Origin: Frigoribacterium sp. PhB24
Lineage (GTDB): Bacteria; Actinomycetota; Actinomycetes; Actinomycetales; Microbacteriaceae
Assembly: GCF_003755185.1 (NCBI RefSeq)
Contig: NZ_RKIC01000011.1
Location: 124,001 to 188,000 of the forward strand
Direction: 5' to 3'
DNA length: 64,000 nt
The notes under the pieces are model-generated. The model was given only the letters and a program-made list of their open reading frames with translations, did not search any database and was not told the origin of the DNA. Positions 58,700 through 64,000 of this stretch are shown here, piece by piece; position 1 is the stretch's first letter, and the number at the start of each line of letters is the position of its first letter. A program made the position numbers and the translations under genes.

Positions 58700-59461
58700 A
58701 TGTCTCGTCTGTCCGGCAAAGTCGCCATCGTCACCGGGGCCGCCTCGGGCATCGGCGAGGCGATCGTCCGCCGGTTCGCCGACGAGGGTGCCCGGGTCGT
58801 CGCGACCGACATCGTCGACGGGTCGGCCGTCGCGGCCGAGACGGGGGCCGAGTTCGTGCAGCACGACGTCGCCAACGGCGGCGACTGGAAGCGCGTCATG
58901 GACCGCATCGCCGACCACTACGGGCGACTCGACGTGCTCGTCAACAACGCCGGCATCGTCTCGGGCCAGTCGATCGACGTCACCCAGCTCGAGAGCTGGA
59001 ACCGCGTCTTCGCCGTCAACGTCACGGGCGTCATGCTCGGCACGCGCTTCGCCATCGAGCAGATGCGCGCGAATCCCGACGGCGAGGGCGGATCGATCAT
59101 CAACCTGGCCCCGGCGACGTCGTTCCTCGGCTTCGGTGACGACGCGGCGTACACCGCGAGCAAGCACGCCCTGGTCGGTCTGACCCGGTCGAGCGCTGCG
59201 CACGCCGCCCAAGAGGGCTGGAACATCCGCATCAACTCGCTGCACCCCGGTCCGACCGACACCGCGCTGTTCCGCCGCCAGGTCGAGGCCCAGCCGCAGG
59301 TGCTCGAGGCCTTCCGGGCGATGAGCCCGCGGGGCCGCTTGGCCAAGCCCGACGAGGTCGCCGGGCTCGCCCTGCACCTCGCGAGCGACGACTCGGCCTT
59401 CTCGACCGGCGCGCAGTTCGTCGTCGACGGCGGCCTGTCGAGCACGCACCCCTCGATGTAG
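58700..59461 (+). CDS. Short-chain dehydrogenase/reductase
   Basis: 253 residues of the classical SDR fold: TGAASGIGEAIVRRFADEG, VLVNNAGIVSG and YTASK (Y151, K155). The segment preceding it, INLAPATSFLG, lacks the usual consecutive serines but keeps one Ser in range. FVVDGGLSSTHPSM ends the protein. Substrate unknown; similar proteins act on cyclic alcohols or steroids. The ATG at 58700 has GAAGAGG upstream; the frame is open earlier. Confidence 0.88.
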   Translation: MSRLSGKVAIVTGAASGIGEAIVRRFADEGARVVATDIVDGSAVAAETGAEFVQHDVANGGDWKRVMDRIADHYGRLDVLVNNAGIVSGQSIDVTQLESWNRVFAVNVTGVMLGTRFAIEQMRANPDGEGGSIINLAPATSFLGFGDDAAYTASKHALVGLTRSSAAHAAQEGWNIRINSLHPGPTDTALFRRQVEAQPQVLEAFRAMSPRGRLAKPDEVAGLALHLASDDSAFSTGAQFVVDGGLSSTHPSM

Positions 59462-59506
59462 CGGCACGGCGCGGCGCGGCGCGGCGCGGCGCGGCGCGGC
59501 ACGGCG

Positions 59507-59570
59507 CGGCACCGCGTGTCGTGCACGGCACCGCGTCTAGATCAGGTGCGGTGCACGACACGCGGTGCCG
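59507..59570. repeat. Dispersed hairpin repeat, copy 2
   Basis: Arms 59507-59526 and 59551-59570 are a perfect 20-bp inverted repeat, with a 24-nt loop that itself can form a small GCACC/GGTGC stem around TCTAGA. Preceded by a GGCGC pentamer run (59464-59506). It shares CACCGCGT-TCGTGCA and the loop layout with the hairpin at 34494. It lies between convergent SDR and RNase H genes. Confidence 0.88.
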
Positions 59571-59586
59571 TGCGGTCGCTGCGGGA

Positions 59587-60120
59587 TCAGAACAGCGTCG
59601 CAGGAGGCGCGGGCGGGGTCGCCTGCGCCGTGATCGGGTCGGTCGTCGCGACCGGTGCCCCGGGCCACCCGGGCCCGGACGGCACCTCGGTGCGGTTCTG
59701 GAACGCCGTGGCCGCGCCCCGGGCCCGCACGTCCGCCGCCTCGTTCATCTCGTGGCCGACGTGACCCCGGACCCACTCGAAGCGCACCTTCCGCCCGGCC
59801 AACGCGGCGTCGAGCTCTTTCAGGATCTCGACGTTGAGCACGGGCTTGCCGTCGGCCTTCCGCCACCCCTTGCGCTTCCAGCCGGGCATCCACTCGGTGC
59901 AGGCCTTGATCGTGTACTGGCTGTCGCACAGGATGTGCAGGTCGTCGTCGGTGCCGGCCGTGGCGCGCAGCAGCTCGAGCACGGCCGTCAACTCGCCCTG
60001 GTTGTTCGTGGCGCGTGGCCAGCCACCGGCCGCCCACCGCTCGTCGTCGACGTACCAGGCCCATCCGGCCGGGCCGGGGTTGCCGAGGGCCGATCCGTCT
60101 GCTGCGGCGGTGATGGTCAT
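59587..60120 (-). CDS. rnhA: Ribonuclease H (RNase HI-type)
   Basis: 177 residues. The acidic catalytic set is visible: the first Asp in AAADGSALGNPG, Glu in NNQGELTAVLELL, Asp in CDSQYTIK, and the closing ASP in NEAADVRAR. It cleaves the RNA strand of RNA-DNA hybrids in the cytosol. The C-terminal roughly 40 residues are a Pro/Ala-rich tail. ATG at 60120. Confidence 0.93.
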   Translation of the reverse strand: MTITAAADGSALGNPGPAGWAWYVDDERWAAGGWPRATNNQGELTAVLELLRATAGTDDDLHILCDSQYTIKACTEWMPGWKRKGWRKADGKPVLNVEILKELDAALAGRKVRFEWVRGHVGHEMNEAADVRARGAATAFQNRTEVPSGPGWPGAPVATTDPITAQATPPAPPATLF

Positions 60121-60256
60121 GCGGGGTGCTCCTTGCGTCGACGGGGTGCCGGTCCACGGTAACGTGCCGGGCGCGCCCGACCGGACCCGCGCCTCCTGCG
60201 GGGGCATCGCGTCCCGGGTGTCGCATCCCCGCGCGTCGGGGCCGCACCCGACCGGG

Positions 60257-61087
60257 TCAGCCGTTGTGGTCGGGGTGCGAGCCGGTGCGCTCGCCGGTCT
60301 CGATGCCCGCGATGGCGGCGAGGTCGCCGGGGTCGAGCTCGAAGCCGAAGACGTCGAGGTTGGCCCGGATGCGCGACGGCGTGACCGACTTCGGGATCAC
60401 GACGAGGCCCTGCTGCAGGTGCCAGCGGATCGTCACCTGGGCCGGGGTGACCCCGTGTTTCGCACCGATGCGCACCAGCGCCGCGTTGTCCAGGATGCGC
60501 CCTCGGGCCAGCGGCGACCAGGCCTCGGTCACGATGCCGTGCGCGGCGTCGAAGGCGCGCAGCTCGTGCTGCTGCAACCACGGGTGGGCCTCGACCTGGT
60601 TGATCGCCGGCACGACGTCGGTCTCGGCCATCAGGCGCTCGAGGTGCGCCACCTGGAAGTTGCTCACGCCGATCGAGAGAGCGCGGCCCTCGGCCCGGAT
60701 CGTCTCGAGGGCCCGGTAGGTCTCGACGTACTTGTCCTGCTTCGGGGCAGGCCAGTGGATCAGGTAGAGGTCGACATGGTCGGTACCGAGCTTCGTCAGG
60801 CTCTCGTCGAACGAGCGGAGCGTCTCGTCGTAGCCCTGCGCGGTGTTCCAGACCTTGGTCGTGAGGAACACCTCGTCCCGGGGCACGCCCGAGGTGCGCA
60901 GGGCGCGGCCGACGCCCCGTTCGTTGGCGTAGAACTCGGCCGTGTCGAGGTGGCGGTAGCCCTCGGCGAGGGCGGTCTCGACGACGCGTTCGGCCTCGTC
61001 GTCGGCGACCTTGTAGACGCCGAGGCCGAGTTGCGGGATCGTGCGGCCGTCGTTGAGGGTGATCTGGGGCACGTCGATGGAGGGCAT
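60257..61087 (-). CDS. Aldo/keto reductase
   Basis: 276 residues of the (beta/alpha)8 AKR family: LGLGVYKV, the catalytic Asp and Tyr in HLDTAEFYANE, Lys in TTKVWN, His in LYLIHWP, and IGVSNFQVAHLERL. The NADPH-binding segment is VIPKSVTPSRI. It resembles 2,5-diketo-D-gluconate reductases; substrate not resolved. Possibly leaderless (CAGAGT six bases before ATG, a weak match). Confidence 0.94.
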   Translation of the reverse strand: MPSIDVPQITLNDGRTIPQLGLGVYKVADDEAERVVETALAEGYRHLDTAEFYANERGVGRALRTSGVPRDEVFLTTKVWNTAQGYDETLRSFDESLTKLGTDHVDLYLIHWPAPKQDKYVETYRALETIRAEGRALSIGVSNFQVAHLERLMAETDVVPAINQVEAHPWLQQHELRAFDAAHGIVTEAWSPLARGRILDNAALVRIGAKHGVTPAQVTIRWHLQQGLVVIPKSVTPSRIRANLDVFGFELDPGDLAAIAGIETGERTGSHPDHNG

Positions 61088-61197
61088 GCCCCCACTCTGC
61101 CAGCGGCAGACCGACACGTGTCGCACGGCCCGGGTGACGGTCGGCTGAACGGCGCGTGCCTGGCCGGCCGGCCGGCCGTCCGACGCGGAGGCGCGGG

Positions 61198-62406
61198 TCA
61201 GCTGGTCTGGACCGGTACCGGTTCGGTGTCGGGCAGGGGGCTCGCGTCGCGACCGCGCAGGTCGGGCAAGCCCTTGTGGAAGACGGCGCCCACGATCATG
61301 CCGACGAAGGCGAAGCAGGCGGCCACGACGAGGCCGCCCTGGCCGCCGATGTGGTCGATCGCGAAGCCGGCGATCGCCGAGCCCAGGGCCGAGCCGATCA
61401 GCTGGCCGGTTCCGGCCCAGCCGTAGGCCTCGGCCGTGTCGCTGAACTTCACGCTCGACGAGACGACCGCGAACATGACGGCGAGGGCGGGAGCGATGCC
61501 GACGCCGGCGATCAGCAGCGTGATGCTGATGGGCCAGAGACCCGTCGCGAAGACCGCGAGGGTCATGCCCACGAAGACGATCGCGATGCGGCGAGCGAGG
61601 GCCCAGGGGCCGACGGGGACGTGACCGAGGGCGAGGCCGCCGACCAGCGACCCCGCGGCGAAGATCGCCAGGGCGATGCCCGAATCGGCGCTGCCCTCGC
61701 CGAAGAGCGCCACGACGCCCGCCTCGACCGCGGCGCAGGCACCGATGAGCAGGAACCCGGCCACGGTCGCGAGCAACACCGTCGGCCGGGCGAGCACCTT
61801 GCCGAAGGCCCGCTTGCTGCGGGGGATGCGGACGCGCCCGACCTCGGGCGACGCGATGAACCAGATGCCGCCGCCGACGAGGAACGCCGCGGCGAGCCAG
61901 ATCGCCTCTCTCGTGCCGACCTGTGTGCCGACGAAGGTCGTGATGACCGGACCGGCCACCCAGATGATCTCTTGTGCGGACGCGTCGAGCGAGAAGAGGG
62001 GAGTGAGCTGGTTCGAGGTCACCATCTTGGGGTAGATGGTGCGCACGGCCGGCTGCACCGGGGGCACGCTGAGGCCCGTGACGAAGCCGAGGGCCATGAA
62101 CACCGGCACCGAGAAGTCGTACAGGGTGAAGGTGACCATCGTGATCAGGCAGACCACCAGGGTCAAGGTGAGCACCGGGCGCATCGCCCAGCGGCCCATC
62201 CAGCGGCTGGTGAGCGGGCCCGAGATCGCCTGGCCGATGCTCGTCGCGGCGAGCACCAGGCCGGCCGCGGCGTACGAGTGGTGGACGTGCTCGACGTGCA
62301 GCAGGAACGCGAGCGACAGCATGCCGAACGGAAAGCGCGCGGTCAGCTGGGCCGCGATGATGCGCGAGACGCCAGGCGTCTTCAGCAGGGTCGAATAGGT
62401 GCTCAC
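61198..62406 (-). CDS. MFS transporter
   Basis: 402 residues with 12 membrane helices. No specific substrate motif is visible; RWMGRWAMRPVL lies in the TM2-3 loop, and VSSSVKFSDTAEAYGWAGTGQLIGSALGSAIAG in the second half is a common drug-exporter-like pattern. The GTG at 62406 is the start. Neighbours do not hint at a substrate. Confidence 0.88.
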   Translation of the reverse strand: MSTYSTLLKTPGVSRIIAAQLTARFPFGMLSLAFLLHVEHVHHSYAAAGLVLAATSIGQAISGPLTSRWMGRWAMRPVLTLTLVVCLITMVTFTLYDFSVPVFMALGFVTGLSVPPVQPAVRTIYPKMVTSNQLTPLFSLDASAQEIIWVAGPVITTFVGTQVGTREAIWLAAAFLVGGGIWFIASPEVGRVRIPRSKRAFGKVLARPTVLLATVAGFLLIGACAAVEAGVVALFGEGSADSGIALAIFAAGSLVGGLALGHVPVGPWALARRIAIVFVGMTLAVFATGLWPISITLLIAGVGIAPALAVMFAVVSSSVKFSDTAEAYGWAGTGQLIGSALGSAIAGFAIDHIGGQGGLVVAACFAFVGMIVGAVFHKGLPDLRGRDASPLPDTEPVPVQTS

Positions 62407-62501
62407 GAGGGGTCAAGTCTACGAGCGCGACCGACCCCCGCGACACGCCGGGGGCCCGAATTGGGTACAGGGGCGTGGAATGTCGGGGGTGGGGAGAAGG
62501 A

Positions 62502-62576
62502 TGTGCACAACCCCGCCATAAACGGGGGAGAACCGGCCCCGATCTGTTCACAACCTGTGCATGGGCCTGTGGATAA
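62502..62576. promoter_or_regulatory. DnaA-box cluster upstream of nrdH
   Basis: TGTGGATAA (62568-62576) is the exact complement of the DnaA consensus TTATCCACA. TGTGCACAA (62502-62510) and TGTTCACAA (62545-62553) are near matches. DnaA sites upstream of ribonucleotide reductase genes are known in other bacteria. Confidence 0.6.
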
Positions 62577-62589
62577 TTACAGGCGTGTA

Positions 62590-62637
62590 ACACCGCATCT
62601 AGTTGTGCCCCCCGGTGTCGGCCACAAGATGTAGTAT
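62590..62637. promoter_or_regulatory. Two NrdR-box-like sites
   Basis: ACACCGCATCTAGTTG (62590-62605) and CCACAAGATGTAGTAT (62622-62637) each match a 16-bp NrdR box (about 10 and 12 positions by eye). They are 32 bp apart, near the three-turn spacing usual for NrdR. They lie 85-133 bp upstream of nrdH. Confidence 0.65.
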
Positions 62638-62722
62638 CGAGGAGTCGCCACGGGCACTACGCCCCGCAGGCTCACGAACCACCGATCCGGCCTCAGGGGC
62701 CGGCCAGAACACAGGGGATCCC

Positions 62723-62956
62723 ATGGCCATCACCGTCTACACCAAGCCGTCCTGCGTCCAGTGCACGGCCACCTACCGGGCACTCGACAACAAGGGCATC
62801 GAGTACGACGTGCTCGACGTGACCGCCGACGACGCGGCCCTCGAGAAGGTCCGCGCCCTCGGCTACATGCAGGCCCCCGTCGTCATCGCCGACGACGACC
62901 ACTGGAGCGGCTTCCGCCCCGACAAGATCGCCGCGCTGGCCGCCAAGGTCGACTAG
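62723..62956 (+). CDS. nrdH: NrdH-redoxin
   Basis: 77 residues of thioredoxin fold with the active site CVQC in [15 protein letters not shown], cis-Pro region QAPVVIADD and the C-terminal [12 protein letters not shown]. It is the electron donor for class Ib ribonucleotide reductase. Ribosome site AGGGGAT precedes the ATG at 62723. First gene of the nrdHIE cluster. Confidence 0.97.
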   Translation: MAITVYTKPSCVQCTATYRALDNKGIEYDVLDVTADDAALEKVRALGYMQAPVVIADDDHWSGFRPDKIAALAAKVD

Positions 62957-63050
62957 TCGACCGGGCGCCCCGCGCCCGACCGCTTGCGATCGACCACTTG
63001 GGCCGTGCCCGGGGTCCGGCCCACCACCACGTCGAAGGCGAGGTCTCGTC

Positions 63051-63470
63051 GTGACGAATGAACTCGTCTACTTCTCGAGCGTCTCGGGCAATACCGACCG
63101 CTTCGTCACGAAGCTCGGTCTGCCGGCTCGGCGCATCCCGCTGTTCCCGTCCGAGCCACCGCTCCACGTCCGTGACCCCTACGTCCTCGTCCTGCCGACC
63201 TACGGCGGCGGCGAGGGCCGAGGCGCCGTCCCGAAGCAGGTCATCCGGTTCCTCAACGACGAGGGCAACCGACGCCTCATCCGAGGCGTGATCGCGGCGG
63301 GCAACACCAACTTCGGAGAGGGCTACTGCTTGGCCGGCGACATCGTCGCGGCCAAGTGCGACGTTCCCCTTCTCTACCGTTTCGAAGTCTTCGGAACACC
63401 AGACGACGTACAAGCCGTACACACAGGATTGGAAGAATTTTGGACGCAGCAGTCGATGACCTCGAAGTGA
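63051..63470 (+). CDS. nrdI: NrdI flavodoxin
   Basis: 139 residues: [18 protein letters not shown] binds FMN phosphate, and [19 protein letters not shown] and [16 protein letters not shown] are NrdI hallmarks. It helps form the dimanganese-tyrosyl cofactor of NrdF. GTG start. Its end is close to or overlaps the nrdE start. Confidence 0.96.
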   Translation: MTNELVYFSSVSGNTDRFVTKLGLPARRIPLFPSEPPLHVRDPYVLVLPTYGGGEGRGAVPKQVIRFLNDEGNRRLIRGVIAAGNTNFGEGYCLAGDIVAAKCDVPLLYRFEVFGTPDDVQAVHTGLEEFWTQQSMTSK

Positions 63471-64000
63471 TCGCCGCACCGGGACAGGGTCTCAGCTCGG
63501 GGATGGACTACCACTCCCTGAACGCGATGCTCAACCTCTACGGCCCGTCCGGCGAGATCCAGTTCGAGAAGGACCGCGAGGCGGCCAAGCAGTACTTCCT
63601 GCAGCACGTCAACCAGAACACGGTCTTCTTCCACAACCTGCGCGAGCGTCTCGACTACCTCGTCGAGAACGAGTACTACGAGGCCGCGACCATCGAGCGG
63701 TACGACTTCGCCTTCATCGAGAAGCTGAACGACCTCGCCTACTCGAAGAAGTTCCGCTTCCAGACCTTCCTCGGCGCGTTCAAGTACTACACCTCGTACA
63801 CGCTCAAGACGTTCGACGGCAAGCGCTACCTCGAGCGCTTCGAAGACCGCGTCGTCATGACCGCCCTCGGCCTCGCCCGGGGCGACGAGAAGCTCGCCGT
63901 CGACCTGGTCGAAGAGATCATCGCGGGCCGCTTCCAGCCGGCCACGCCGACCTTCCTCAACACGGCGAAGGCCCAGCGCGGCGAACTCGTCAGCTGCTTC
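63440..64000 (+). CDS. nrdE: Ribonucleoside-diphosphate reductase alpha subunit (5' part)
   Basis: The first part of class Ib NrdE; the frame runs off the window end. [13 protein letters not shown] from 63503, then [45 protein letters not shown], and [21 protein letters not shown] with the first active-site cysteine near the window end. The likely start is TTG at 63440 (after GGAAG), overlapping nrdI by 31 bp; GTG at 63467 is an alternative. nrdF should follow beyond the window. Confidence 0.93.
   Translation, partial: MDAAVDDLEVIAAPGQGLSSGMDYHSLNAMLNLYGPSGEIQFEKDREAAKQYFLQHVNQNTVFFHNLRERLDYLVENEYYEAATIERYDFAFIEKLNDLAYSKKFRFQTFLGAFKYYTSYTLKTFDGKRYLERFEDRVVMTALGLARGDEKLAVDLVEEIIAGRFQPATPTFLNTAKAQRGELVSCF

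Noticed and set aside
62502-62576. Replication origin suggested by DnaA boxes
   Set aside because: Only one exact and two near boxes, no AT-rich unwinding region and no dnaA/dnaN neighbours; more likely regulation of nrdHIE.

Overview
This is about 64 kb of very GC-rich DNA from an actinobacterial chromosome. The gene set points to Microbacteriaceae: a HelY-type helicase with a DUF3516-like tail, a TIGR01777/DUF4166 pair, galU next to a RimJ-like acetyltransferase and a tRNA-Ala, NrdH/NrdI/NrdE, an IS3 OrfA-like orphan, and many leaderless genes with a TAnnnT box 6-7 nt before the start codon. The genus is not decided from the sequence.

Layout. 0.1-8.2 kb: small housekeeping and accessory genes, including a GIY-YIG protein, a zinc-ribbon/Vsr-like nuclease and a class II UvrA paralogue. 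8.5-19.5 kb: an Rhs/WapA-type polymorphic toxin island with a 2237-residue secreted Rhs protein, whose C-terminal tip and following small genes drop visibly in GC. A 378-bp copy of the Rhs core then recurs, joined to a second and different tip. Both tips end in a 4-bp ATGA overlap with a small membrane-protein gene, as expected of toxin/immunity pairs. 19.8-25.2 kb: an 1811-residue surface protein with about 15 Ig-like repeats and a C-terminal LAFTG sorting signal. 25.5-28.9 kb: an amino acid permease, an MFS exporter and a glutaredoxin-like protein.

28.9-34.4 kb is a central-carbon block: an ScfR/RamB-like regulator divergent from a long glyceraldehyde-3-phosphate dehydrogenase gene that is translationally coupled to GTP-dependent PEP carboxykinase, which suggests a gluconeogenic unit. 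34.6-38.6 kb holds a TerC-family membrane protein and an ornithine cyclodeaminase / CtlX-like hydrolase operon divergent from an AsnC/Lrp regulator. 38.6-42.0 kb has the TIGR01777/DUF4166 pair, a rhodanese and small proteins. 42.3-46.3 kb encodes a 1255-residue SF1-helicase-like protein whose ATPase motifs look inactivated. 46.4-51.3 kb has MscL, an FmdB-type zinc ribbon, 5-formyl-THF cyclo-ligase, GalU, an acetyltransferase and tRNA-Ala(CGC). 51.4-62.4 kb has a class I methyltransferase, a TetR regulator, an epimerase, a flavin reductase, a HelY-like helicase, a second SDR, RNase H, an aldo/keto reductase and an MFS transporter. The window ends inside nrdE of an nrdHIE cluster preceded by NrdR-like and DnaA-like boxes.

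Two sequence-level features run through the window. Long, nearly perfect inverted repeats sit in most convergent gene gaps, and two of them (34.5 and 59.5 kb) belong to one sequence family. The 9-mer GGAGGCGCG (either strand) recurs far more often than composition seems to allow.
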